Part shown: positions 1-7,105 of the stretch, piece after piece
Layout: each line of letters starts with the position of its first letter
Position numbering within the stretch: the first letter of the stretch is position 1
Source: an uncultured Rhodopirellula sp.
GTDB taxonomy: Bacteria > Planctomycetota > Planctomycetia > Pirellulales > Pirellulaceae
Assembly: GCA_913061385.1 (NCBI GenBank)
Contig: CAJXTM010000065.1
Span: 1 to 10,121, forward strand
Direction of reading: 5' to 3'
Length of the DNA: 10,121 nucleotides
Notes under the pieces: generated by a model
What the model saw: only the letters and a program-made list of their open reading frames with translations
Told to the model about the DNA's origin: nothing
The model's database searches: none
Program-made: the position numbers and the translations under genes

Positions 1-29
1 CGGCAGCGTCAGATGTGTATAAGAGACAG
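1..29 (+). other. Nextera read-1 transposase adapter (synthetic)
   Basis: This stretch matches the Illumina Nextera read-1 adapter from its fifth base onward and ends with the 19-base Tn5 mosaic end AGATGTGTATAAGAGACAG. It is library sequence and not part of the organism. Genomic sequence starts at about position 30. The match is exact from memory of the standard oligonucleotide. Confidence 0.98.
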
Positions 30-135
30 AAAGAAAAGGTCGCGGCAGCGAGGCTAGGAAAGACTTCTTCCGAATGCACGTAATCTGCGTTGTCAGAGCC
101 GCCAATACTTTAAGCAGCCAACCCGCCTTACTCCG
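30..135. other. Leader region before the UbiA-like gene, 5' context missing
   Basis: This is the only genomic sequence upstream of the plus-strand gene pair. A stop codon (TAG, 55-57) lies in the frame of the downstream gene, and no ATG, GTG or TTG follows it in that frame before 136. No convincing Shine-Dalgarno sequence or -10/-35 pair was seen. The promoter may lie before the fragment end. Confidence 0.4.
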
Positions 136-1086
136 ATGCTTTCTGAAATCCAAGAATCTGAGTCCTACGTCGTGGTTGCCACGCCAGATTTATCACAAGC
201 GACCCTAGGTCGCAGGCTACGCGTATGGCAATTGGTGAATCTATGCTCGCTTGATGCTGTGACTGTCGGATTGATATGGCAACTGATTTTCACGCTGCAA
301 TTCTGCGGACGCTTTCCGAGCTTGGTTGAAAGTTCAATCATTGGAACCTCGATTTGGCTTGCTTACACCGCCGATCGAATACTTGACTCATGGCAACTGC
401 AATGCGGCCTGCCACACACCTCAAGACATCATTTCCACCACCAGTTCCGGCGTCCTATTTGCTTTCTATGGATGCTTGCTCTGGGATTCAATGTAATTTT
501 GATCATCCATTTTTCCACCGTGAACCAAATCAAATGGGGGATGAGTTGCTTACTACTTGTCTGCTTCTATTTGCTTAATGTCCAGAAAAGCAATTGGAAC
601 ATCAGACGAATCCCAAAAGAAGTTCAAGCTGGTTGCATCTTTGGGTTCGGTGTAAGCCTTGTTAGCTGGTCGTCTGCGTCTGATCAACCAACATTCCAAT
701 TGTTTTTTTCCACTGTCGTGACAGGCTTCCTCTTTTCAATTAACTGCGCAACAGTTGCCTACTGGGAACGTCAACTTGATGCAGCTCAAACGTTTTTCTC
801 ATGGACCGCACGGCGATCCGCCACGCTGTATCCGATTGCAATCGCACTTGTTCTTGAGTGCGCGTTAATCATGTCTTTATTATTTTTTGAAGCGATTCCA
901 CGGCTGATCGCCGGTTGTTTACTAGGCAGCACACTGTGTCTGGCAATCACCGTTCTGACAAATCGAAAAATTCACATGCACTGTCCAGACGCCCTGCTTA
1001 CCAAACCTCTTGCAAGCCGTGAACTACTTGCCGACATATCACTGATCTTTCCGCCCGCCGTGCTTGTAATTCTGAGCATTTCATAG
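136..1086 (+). CDS. UbiA-like polytopic membrane protein (putative prenyltransferase)
   Basis: This is a 316-residue protein with about nine hydrophobic helices (roughly residues 36-56, 64-83, 107-126, 133-149, 164-178, 188-208, 232-251, 255-275 and 297-314). UbiA-family enzymes transfer isoprenoid chains in the membrane using two Asp-rich motifs that bind Mg-diphosphate. Here AYTADRILDSW keeps the last two acidic positions of the first motif (D80xxxD84), and YWERQLD carries E211xxxD215 at about the place of the second. A basic His/Arg stretch (residues 97-106) follows the first motif. The leading N-D pair of the canonical motif is absent, so the substrate, and even catalytic activity, is uncertain. 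ATG at 136 is the first start codon after an in-frame stop at 55-57. The methyltransferase gene begins 2 nt after its stop, so the two are probably co-translated. It could instead be a catalytically dead UbiA-fold protein. Confidence 0.6.
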   Translation: MLSEIQESESYVVVATPDLSQATLGRRLRVWQLVNLCSLDAVTVGLIWQLIFTLQFCGRFPSLVESSIIGTSIWLAYTADRILDSWQLQCGLPHTSRHHFHHQFRRPICFLWMLALGFNVILIIHFSTVNQIKWGMSCLLLVCFYLLNVQKSNWNIRRIPKEVQAGCIFGFGVSLVSWSSASDQPTFQLFFSTVVTGFLFSINCATVAYWERQLDAAQTFFSWTARRSATLYPIAIALVLECALIMSLLFFEAIPRLIAGCLLGSTLCLAITVLTNRKIHMHCPDALLTKPLASRELLADISLIFPPAVLVILSIS

Positions 1087-1088
1087 CG

Positions 1089-1844
1089 ATGAACAGGACT
1101 ATACGCAGCACAACCAACTATACGCAGCACAACCAACCATGCGTAGCACAACCAACCATGCGTAGCACAAGCGAGACTGGCTATGACCGACTAGCCGACC
1201 ATTATCGTTTTTTCGAAACACTGATGTTCGGCCAAAATTTAGCACATGCACGCACGGCATTACTGGGTTCGATTCCATCATGTGACTCTGCCTTGGTACT
1301 GGGTGACGGTGACGGGCGACTCCTCGAGGCACTTCTTTCATCTCAACCGGAATGTCAAATTACCAGCGTCGATCAAAGTCAACGGATGCTAGAAATCCAG
1401 CAGCAACGTCTTTCGAATCACCCACTGCGTAAAAACATCATCTGGCGGCAACAGGACGCGCGTAACTTGACGAAATTCGCCAATGAGTTTGATCTGCTAG
1501 TGTCGGCATTTTTCCTCGACTGTTTCACCACGCATGATCTTGAAACACATCTACCACACTGGCTCAACACGTTGCGACCGGGTGGCCTTTTTTACGTTGT
1601 CGATTTCGAGGAACCCAAGGCGGGCTGGAAACGCATACGGGGAAAAATATGCCTAACCGCCATGCACCACTTTTTTCGATGGCAGACTGATCTGCCAAAT
1701 CGAAGACTCGTGGATATCAGCAGAGCCTTGAATCAGTGTGCAATCGAGATGCTAGTGTCACAAAGCATGAACCATGATTTGATCTGTGCCCGACTCTATC
1801 GAAAGCTTACCGAAGGTGAGAAAGAGCCTTCTCGCACCGAGTGA
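1089..1844 (+). CDS. Class I SAM-dependent methyltransferase
   Basis: Seen from ATG 1089, this is a 251-residue soluble protein with a Rossmann methyltransferase core. ALVLGDGDGRLLE (residues 68-80) is the glycine-rich SAM-binding motif I. D95 in SVDQS is the acidic residue that normally binds the SAM ribose. QQDARNL (121-127) is the motif-II region, and LRPGGLFYVVDF (162-173) is the usual post-core strand. GYDRLADHYRFFE (31-43) resembles the N-terminal lead-in of UbiE-like and small-molecule methyltransferases. The substrate is not evident. The start is uncertain: ATG 1089 lies 2 nt after the UbiA-like stop, but the first 28 codons overlap a 19-bp tandem repeat and look unlike protein. ATG 1158 (residue 24) in the last repeat unit would give a 228-residue protein with a normal N-terminus. 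Neither start has a clear Shine-Dalgarno site. The neighbour suggests action on a prenylated or quinone-like lipid, by inference only. Confidence 0.8.
   Translation: MNRTIRSTTNYTQHNQPCVAQPTMRSTSETGYDRLADHYRFFETLMFGQNLAHARTALLGSIPSCDSALVLGDGDGRLLEALLSSQPECQITSVDQSQRMLEIQQQRLSNHPLRKNIIWRQQDARNLTKFANEFDLLVSAFFLDCFTTHDLETHLPHWLNTLRPGGLFYVVDFEEPKAGWKRIRGKICLTAMHHFFRWQTDLPNRRLVDISRALNQCAIEMLVSQSMNHDLICARLYRKLTEGEKEPSRTE
1099..1174 (+). repeat. Four tandem 19-bp units at the methyltransferase 5' end
   Basis: The units lie at 1099-1117, 1118-1136, 1137-1155 and 1156-1174. Units 1 and 2 are identical (CTATACGCAGCACAACCAA). Unit 3 differs from them at three positions (CCATGCGTAGCACAACCAA), and unit 4 matches unit 3 except in its last three bases. 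Because 19 is not a multiple of 3, each unit is read in a different frame. Units 3 and 4 each contain ATGCGTAGCACA; the ATG in unit 4 (1158) is in frame with the methyltransferase, while the one in unit 3 (1139) opens an 8-codon peptide ending in TAG. This looks like slippage duplication of the gene's own start region. Confidence 0.92.
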
Positions 1845-1911
1845 AAACGACCAACGCTTTAACATGCGATCAGGTCGAAACAACACTGTGGAAATTTCTT
1901 ATACGCAACAC
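1845..1911. other. Convergent intergenic spacer, no clear terminator
   Basis: These 67 nt separate the ends of the methyltransferase gene and the CorA-family gene, which converge here. A bidirectional terminator would be expected, but no strong GC-rich hairpin with a T-tract was seen by eye. Confidence 0.5.
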
Positions 1912-2667
1912 TTAACGACTGCTATTTCTGAAACGAACAAAGACCATCAGAAAGAATCCCATCAGCAAGCCGATACCGATCACCGCAATGAAGGTTTGTG
2001 GCTGGGGCATTTTTTCCAACCCGCTTCGTATCTCCATTCCAAAGACTGTTGTGATGGTTGCCAACGGAAAAAAGAAGGCAACGAGCATATTGAGTCGATG
2101 TGACGAGACAGCCATACGATCACTCGCTGCTGCCTGCTCTTCTGCGCTCTGAGCAATCTTGTAATCAAGCGAATTCTTAGTGCCAGTTGCCAGCAATTCC
2201 GCCATCCGTTCAAGGTCATAGGCTTGGTCCCGCATGTTGATAACCTCGAGGGCTTCGGGATGACGTTTTCGTAGATCCTGCAACACAGAATGCATATTGC
2301 GAATTGCACGATGAAGTGGTGACAGCGATTCAAGAATCAAAAAATGGTCCTCTGCCTGCCTTGCCTCATCCTCCATTCTCTCAAGCACTTCAAGTCGCTG
2401 ATCGTACTCCTTGAGATGTTTCATCACCGCGGCGGGCCCTTCTCCGAACTGAGCGCTGACCCATGTTCCATCTGACTTGCGCCAGAAGAAACGTCCGCGC
2501 CGTTCATCCTCATCAGGCAACGGCGGTGCGTGCAGCACAAGTAATGTCTGATCGTCGACACACATCATTCGCTGCCGACCCACATGCTTACCGAGCCGAT
2601 TACGAAATTCCTCGGGAACCTGCCAAGTTGCAGGTAACTTTACTTCATTGTGTTTTTGGTTGCTCAC
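1912..2667 (-). CDS. CorA-family divalent cation transporter-like protein with GME motif
   Basis: This 251-residue protein, counted from GTG 2667, has the CorA layout: a short cytosolic N-terminal domain (1-80), long charged helices (about 80-190), and two C-terminal membrane helices (about 193-210 and 224-245). CorA proteins form pentameric channels for Mg2+ and related ions, and a GMN motif at the end of the first helix is the selectivity signature. Here the equivalent reads TTVFGMEIRSGLE, so the motif is GME (210-212). The codon is GAG, more than one change from an Asn codon. With Asn replaced by Glu, ion choice or even transport is uncertain. The N-terminal domain is shorter than in the usual 310-350 residue members. 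The GTG start is chosen because GAGGGG lies 7 nt upstream and because it begins 16 nt after the preceding gene's stop. An open frame extends back to 2793, but that extension overlaps the preceding gene and has no protein-like character. Confidence 0.78.
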   Translation of the reverse strand: MSNQKHNEVKLPATWQVPEEFRNRLGKHVGRQRMMCVDDQTLLVLHAPPLPDEDERRGRFFWRKSDGTWVSAQFGEGPAAVMKHLKEYDQRLEVLERMEDEARQAEDHFLILESLSPLHRAIRNMHSVLQDLRKRHPEALEVINMRDQAYDLERMAELLATGTKNSLDYKIAQSAEEQAAASDRMAVSSHRLNMLVAFFFPLATITTVFGMEIRSGLEKMPQPQTFIAVIGIGLLMGFFLMVFVRFRNSSR

Positions 2668-2674
2668 TTGATTT

Positions 2675-2680
2675 CCCCTC
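2675..2680 (-). promoter_or_regulatory. Shine-Dalgarno site fixing the CorA-family start
   Basis: On the minus strand this reads GAGGGG and sits 7 nt before GTG 2667. It favours that GTG over upstream in-frame starts. Confidence 0.65.
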
Positions 2681-2683
2681 ACA

Positions 2684-3679
2684 TCAGTAGCACTGGTTGA
2701 CGAATGTGGTTGTCCGCAATCGTAACCATCTTCCAAATAGAAGCCAGCCCGCTGAACCGTCTGTACACCGGGGATGCCAGCTCTGGTTGACATTCGGTGA
2801 CGGTGGATATTTCTGCAGCCCCGTGGCAGCCTCTGGCATCAAAAGCATGGACCCCAATAAAAAGCTGATGGCACCCAGCAGCGTGAACCACGTCGACAAT
2901 TGCAGTTGGGTGACTGGATCTGCATTCGACACAAGAACAGCCAGAAACGCAGAAACCAATGCAGCCAGCAAGATTCCAGAACACCGCCCACCAAGACAGA
3001 TTTCGGGGTAAACATCGCCAGTACGCATGGCAGGTTTCTGCAAACGCCATGTAGCCAGACAACAGAAAGAGCACGGAACCGATGAAGTTGGGCAGCCACA
3101 CCCAGATGTCCTCGGAAATCCAATTAGGACCTGGATTCAGAGCCTGGTAAGTACAGAGAATGAACAACAAAGTACCGATTAACTGCAACAAACAACTCCA
3201 CCATCCAAGTTCGCTGGGGCGACATCCAAACAGTTTATGTTGAAATGTTTTTCGTTGAACTGAAGCAGTATCACTCTGCGGAAAATCTGACGCATTTCCT
3301 GCCTGATAGAACTGAAGAAATGCTGCCACGGTAAACGGGACTGAGCAACAGAAAAAAAGACTGGCAGGATTAGCGACCCTGCGATTGGCAGTTTTGGCCA
3401 CAAAGTGCAAACGCTACCGAAGATGAATAGCAGTGCCCCGACCACGAAGACCAAACCAATCCACCAATTGAAGTCACGAGTCAACCACCAGCCACGAAGA
3501 CAATCGCGACGAATCACACCGACAACGAGTGTCTCGGGAGGAGGTAAATGCTTGCGGTGGTGCCGGGAACTCCAAACCGCAAGCATCCCATCGCCAAGAC
3601 GATGTACCCGGCGAGTAATGAACGGAGCTGGCCCCTGACTTTCAAGATATTGGTCGCCCTGAGCTTTTCTAGAAGTCAA
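2684..3679 (-). pseudogene. YrhK-like multi-pass membrane protein gene with two compensating frameshifts
   Basis: No single frame covers this gene, but three consecutive segments join into one protein of about 331 residues. It starts in one frame at TTG 3679 (or ATG 3586), moves to the -1 frame near the T7 run at 3352-3358, and returns to the first frame near 2941-2942. The joined protein has repeated Trp-Trp membrane modules: FNWWIGLVFVVGALLFIFGS, then FFCCSVPFTVAAFLQF, then GWWSCLLQLIGTLLFILCTY, then LPNFIGSVLFLLSGYMAFAE, then SWWAVFWNLAGCIGF, and finally LLGAISFLLGSMLLMPEA. This pattern is familiar from uncharacterised YrhK-domain-like membrane proteins; their function is unknown. About 45 residues follow the usual end of such proteins. 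There is no in-frame stop along the joined path, so decay is recent or the indels are sequencing errors. It lies 74 nt after the glutamate decarboxylase gene and 16 nt before the CorA-family gene, so it is probably in the same transcript. Confidence 0.72.
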
Positions 3680-3704
3680 ATTTCAGGGGTTTGAAAATCG
3701 AGGG

Positions 3705-3718
3705 GCTGATCCATCAGC
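3705..3718. other. Short perfect inverted repeat GCTGAT-CC-ATCAGC
   Basis: This 6-bp stem with a 2-nt spacer lies between the stop of the glutamate decarboxylase gene and the start of the YrhK-like gene. It is too short and lacks the T-tract expected of an intrinsic terminator. It could be an operator half-site pair or chance. Confidence 0.25.
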
Positions 3719-3752
3719 ACGCGGTCACCATCAAGTCATTACAAGCAAGCCA

Positions 3753-5150
3753 CTAGTGATGGAAACCAGAAGCTTCGGTGGATGACAATGGTGTCGAAAC
3801 TGGATGCTTCTTGAGATGCTCAAGTGCTTCCATCATGTCCTTCAGAAGCAACGTACCCAAATCGCGACTAACGCCGTGTCTGACCAGGATACGCTGGATG
3901 ACGAGATCCTGACGATTCGCAGGTAGTGAGTACGCCGGCACTTGCCAGCCGCGAGCTCGAAGTCGATCTGCAAGATCATACAAAGTGAATCCTGGATCAA
4001 CTCCGTCTTTCATTTTCCAGCAGAGTGCAGGGATTCCTTCGTTGGTATCACCATCGTAAAGGATCTCGAAGATATCGACTTTACCAAGTTGTTCCGCGAG
4101 GTATTGCGCGGTCGCGTAGCAGGCATCATGAATTTTCCGGTAGCCTTCGCGCCCCAGCCGCAGAAAGTTGTAGTACTGACATACAACCTGCCCACCTGGT
4201 CGAGAGAAATTCAACGCAATGTCACGCATGTTTCCGCCAAGATAATTCACCCAAAAGACAAGTTCTTCGGGGAGATCGTCGGTATCACGCCACATGATCC
4301 AGCCAACACCAAGCGGTGAGAGACCGAACTTGTGACCAGAAGCATTGATCGAACGCACTCTCGGCAATCGGAAATCCCACTCCAAATCTGGTGAGCAAAA
4401 TGGTGCAAGAAAACCACCACTGGCCCCATCCACATGAATTGGGATGTCCAAACCGGTCTCAGCTTCCAATTTGTCGAGTGCGTCAGCGACATCTTTGACA
4501 GGCTCGTATTTACAAGTGAAGGTAACCCCTAAAGTTGGCACGACACCAATCGTATTTTCGTCACAACGCTTAAGCACTTCCTCTGGTGTCATCAGGAGTC
4601 GATCACTCTCCATCGGGATTTCCCGAAGTTCGATATCCCAATAGCGGGCAAATTTGTGCCAGCAGACCTGCACAGGCCCAGTGATCAGGTTGGGCTTATC
4701 AATCGGTTTGCCGGCAGCCTTTCGGGAAGCTTCCCAGCGACGTTTCATCGCCATGCCACCCAGCATCACAGCTTCACTGGATCCAGTGGTCGAACAACCG
4801 ACCGCATTCTCTTTTGCGGGCGAGTTCCACAAATCCCCGAGCATGTGCACGCATCTCGCCTCAATTTCAGCGGTTTGCGGATACTCATCCTTGTCGATCA
4901 TGTTTTTGTCGAGGCACTCATCCATGAGCTTGTGAACTTCCGGTTCCATCCAGGTTTGACAGAATGTCGCCAAATTCTGTCTGGAATTCCCATCCAGCAT
5001 CAATTCGTCATGGACGATTGAATACACATTTCTGGGGTTTTGCTCATCGGAAGGAAACCGGTATTTGGGAATGCAGACTGCATGGTCGACTGCGGCATAA
5101 ACGTCATCATCAAGCTGTTCGCGAATCGAATCTTTTTCGTGCAGCACCAT
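3753..5150 (-). CDS. gadB: Glutamate decarboxylase (GadA/GadB type, PLP-dependent)
   Basis: This 465-residue enzyme belongs to the group II PLP-dependent decarboxylases, which convert glutamate to GABA and CO2 and consume a proton. Its length is almost that of E. coli GadB (466). [10 protein letters not shown] (268-277) contains the PLP-binding lysine K274; [10 protein letters not shown] (238-247) carries D241, which contacts the cofactor ring nitrogen; [13 protein letters not shown] (120-132) is the phosphate-binding region. NFSRPGG (314-320) is also typical. The C-terminus ends in His-His, close to the place of E. coli H465, which shuts the active site at neutral pH. ATG 5150 is preceded by AAAGGA 10 nt upstream (5161-5166). 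A 162-nt gap from the cardiolipin synthase gene could hold its own promoter, but no clear -10/-35 pair was found. No GadC-type antiporter lies in the window, so GABA export cannot be inferred. The symbol is given for the family; gadA and gadB cannot be told apart here. Confidence 0.95.
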   Translation of the reverse strand: MVLHEKDSIREQLDDDVYAAVDHAVCIPKYRFPSDEQNPRNVYSIVHDELMLDGNSRQNLATFCQTWMEPEVHKLMDECLDKNMIDKDEYPQTAEIEARCVHMLGDLWNSPAKENAVGCSTTGSSEAVMLGGMAMKRRWEASRKAAGKPIDKPNLITGPVQVCWHKFARYWDIELREIPMESDRLLMTPEEVLKRCDENTIGVVPTLGVTFTCKYEPVKDVADALDKLEAETGLDIPIHVDGASGGFLAPFCSPDLEWDFRLPRVRSINASGHKFGLSPLGVGWIMWRDTDDLPEELVFWVNYLGGNMRDIALNFSRPGGQVVCQYYNFLRLGREGYRKIHDACYATAQYLAEQLGKVDIFEILYDGDTNEGIPALCWKMKDGVDPGFTLYDLADRLRARGWQVPAYSLPANRQDLVIQRILVRHGVSRDLGTLLLKDMMEALEHLKKHPVSTPLSSTEASGFHH

Positions 5151-5312
5151 GATCTTAAATTCCTTTATCCAATCTGTGTTTTGAATGGCTACTCGTTCTT
5201 AGACCGAAACTCTACCAAGATGGTCGTCTGAAAACAGGATGCCACACGCAACCTCCGCTAAAATTCGCACCAATCGATAGTGGATCAATTGGGATGCCCA
5301 GCTTGGGGCTCA
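5151..5312. other. 162-nt gap between cardiolipin synthase and glutamate decarboxylase genes
   Basis: No coding region was seen. On the minus strand it carries AAAGGA at 5161-5166, which serves the decarboxylase start. A small CCCA-GCT-TGGG hairpin near 5298-5308 follows the cardiolipin synthase stop but has no T-tract. The gap is long enough for a separate promoter for the decarboxylase gene, though none was identified. Confidence 0.35.
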
Positions 5313-6779
5313 CTACAAAAGGGGACTCAGTAGACGCAAAGTGTTCTCGAGCAGTCGTTTACCAAACGGCCGTTTCGCCCACGAGTCACAATCCACTCTG
5401 TCAGACCGATCAAGGTAAGCTTGTTGCAACTCACGCAGTTTTCCCCCAAAACCATCGTCATATACGAATAACGCGACTTCGTAGTTCAACCAAAGACTTC
5501 GCATGTCAAAGTTAACGGTTCCAAACATGGAAACATGACCATCGACAGTGATCGATTTAGTGTGCAACAGCCCGTCGTGATACAAATACAGCTCGACACC
5601 GCTGCTCAATAAATCTTCATAATATGAGCGACTCGCAAATCCGGTCATGATGGAATCAACCTTCTGAGGCACGATCACCGTGACTTTCACCCCTCGTGCT
5701 GAGGCACCTCGAATGGCTCGCAAGAGGGATTCGTCGGGGACGAGATAGGGCGTCGTCAGCACCAGTTCTTCACGAGCTCCGTTAATCATGGTCAAGATCA
5801 TTTGCAGCAGACCATCATTGGTTTCACCAGGGCCTGAAGGGATCACCTGAATATCCGCAGCACCTACGGAATCCACGAGATGCAACTGATGACGGCTGAC
5901 CAGCTCAGAGAGTGAGTCGTCTCCTTCTAGAATCCAATCACCGATCATGGTGGCAGCGAGGGGCGAAACCACGGACCCTTTTAGGCGGACCATAGCATCG
6001 ACCCATTCGCCCACTCCGATATTCTGTTTAAAGAATTTGGGGTCAACCAAATTCATACTTCCAGTCCATGAAACTTCGCTGTCAATCACAACAATTTTCC
6101 TATGGAGCCGTAAATCAGAACGCCCCACAAGCGTTCTGAACAATCCAACGGGCAGTGCGGGTCGCAATTCGACCCCCGCCGCTCTCAATTTCGCAGGCTG
6201 ATTTCCCTTCCACCACGGCCGCGCACCGACTGCGTCAATCAACAAACAACACTGAACACCACGTTCCTGAGCACGAATCACAGCGGCAAGCACTTCATCT
6301 GCCAAACCACCGTTACCCCAAATATAGAACTCCATCAACACACTTCGCTGTGCTCCGTCAATGTCACGTGAGATCCTACGCAGAATGTCGTCCGTCTCTC
6401 CGAACAGTTCGTAAGTGCTGCCGCATACCGTTGGACTCCCCACCAACTGCCAGCCGAGCTGTCCCATGCTCTTGGCAAGTTCGCCATGTTTTTCCCAATC
6501 GACAACGAGCAGCCCTTGATGAACGGCGTGTTCAATCACCTCGGAATAGTCTGCTCGCAGTTGCCTGATCCCCTGTCGCCGCGACCAACTGATCCGCCTC
6601 TCACCAATCAGCAGGTAAATCAACTCACCAACAATTGGAATCGCATTGATAACCAGCAGCCATGCCAAAGCCACGCCGGTACCTGGCCGTTTCATAACCA
6701 CACGAACGCTCAGTATGAACGCAAATACCATATGGATAATCCACATCGTCGTGGTCGGATGGTACAGATAATTCAACAC
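5313..6779 (-). CDS. cls: Cardiolipin synthase, ClsA type (phospholipase D superfamily)
   Basis: This 488-residue inner-membrane enzyme joins two phosphatidylglycerol molecules to make cardiolipin and glycerol. Two N-terminal membrane helices (about 12-28 and 36-58) come first, as in ClsA. Two phospholipase D domains follow, each with an intact HxKx4D catalytic motif: HRKIVVID with downstream SWTGSMN, and HTKSITVD with downstream MFGTVNFD. The length matches E. coli ClsA (486). The GTG start at 6779 is supported by AGAGG 9 nt upstream (6789-6793); an in-frame ATG at 6746 has no such site and would shorten the region before the first helix. The gene follows the mechanosensitive channel gene after 326 nt. 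Cardiolipin rises under osmotic stress in several bacteria, which suits the neighbourhood. Nothing in the sequence suggests loss of function. Confidence 0.95.
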   Translation of the reverse strand: MLNYLYHPTTTMWIIHMVFAFILSVRVVMKRPGTGVALAWLLVINAIPIVGELIYLLIGERRISWSRRQGIRQLRADYSEVIEHAVHQGLLVVDWEKHGELAKSMGQLGWQLVGSPTVCGSTYELFGETDDILRRISRDIDGAQRSVLMEFYIWGNGGLADEVLAAVIRAQERGVQCCLLIDAVGARPWWKGNQPAKLRAAGVELRPALPVGLFRTLVGRSDLRLHRKIVVIDSEVSWTGSMNLVDPKFFKQNIGVGEWVDAMVRLKGSVVSPLAATMIGDWILEGDDSLSELVSRHQLHLVDSVGAADIQVIPSGPGETNDGLLQMILTMINGAREELVLTTPYLVPDESLLRAIRGASARGVKVTVIVPQKVDSIMTGFASRSYYEDLLSSGVELYLYHDGLLHTKSITVDGHVSMFGTVNFDMRSLWLNYEVALFVYDDGFGGKLRELQQAYLDRSDRVDCDSWAKRPFGKRLLENTLRLLSPLL

Positions 6780-7105
6780 AAAACCCGGCCTCTAAAATTT
6801 ACAGATGACAATCCCATGCCCGACGCTTTGTATGATTGATGAATCTTACGGTGGACAAAGCCAATACGAACACAAATCTGCCACCCCAAAATTCCTGCGT
6901 TAAGAACCAAGCGTCCGGCCTTTCTGTCAACCATCACGTGCACCCTAAATGCTTGTGCACGAATGCGGCCACAACGCACGCCGCCATCAAAATTAGCAGC
7001 AACTGCTATTCCGCTGATGTGCATGCTGCAGCCAACCATTTCAATCCAACACATCAACGCATTCCTTGGCAGTTTAACGCCCAGAGTGAACCATACTTGC
7101 GCAGT
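6780..7105. other. 326-nt gap between channel and cardiolipin synthase genes
   Basis: No convincing gene is visible. A 94-codon minus-strand frame (7057-6773) overlaps the start of the cardiolipin synthase gene but has no recognisable motif and an unconvincing composition. In another minus-strand frame, a 22-codon ORF encodes a hydrophobic run (LLLILMAACVVAAFVHKH), possibly the relic of a small membrane protein. An inverted repeat GTGAAC/GTTCAC (7086-7091 with 7104-7109) overlaps the channel gene's stop codon; it has no T-tract. The AGAGG ribosome-binding site of the cardiolipin synthase gene lies at 6789-6793. Confidence 0.4.

Noticed and set aside
1786..2103. Plus-strand ORF of 105 codons after the methyltransferase gene
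   Set aside because: It overlaps the end of the methyltransferase gene and runs antisense to the membrane helices of the CorA-family gene. The charged, low-complexity translation looks like a shadow.
2668..2793. N-terminal extension of the CorA-family protein to 2793
   Set aside because: It overlaps the 3' end of the preceding gene and reads as unstructured sequence. GTG 2667 with GAGGGG 7 nt upstream is a better start.
3352..3358. Programmed -1 ribosomal frameshift at the seven-T run
   Set aside because: The run in the reading frame is C TTT TTT, which is not a canonical slippery heptamer, and a second shift of opposite sign would also be needed at 2941-2942. Two indels are simpler.
5298..5308. 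Hairpin after the cardiolipin synthase stop as an intrinsic terminator
   Set aside because: The stem is only 4 bp and no T-tract follows on the minus strand.
6773..7057. Minus-strand ORF of 94 codons before the cardiolipin synthase gene
   Set aside because: It has no recognisable domain, overlaps the next gene's start, and its composition does not look protein-like. The ribosome-binding site inside it serves the cardiolipin synthase gene.
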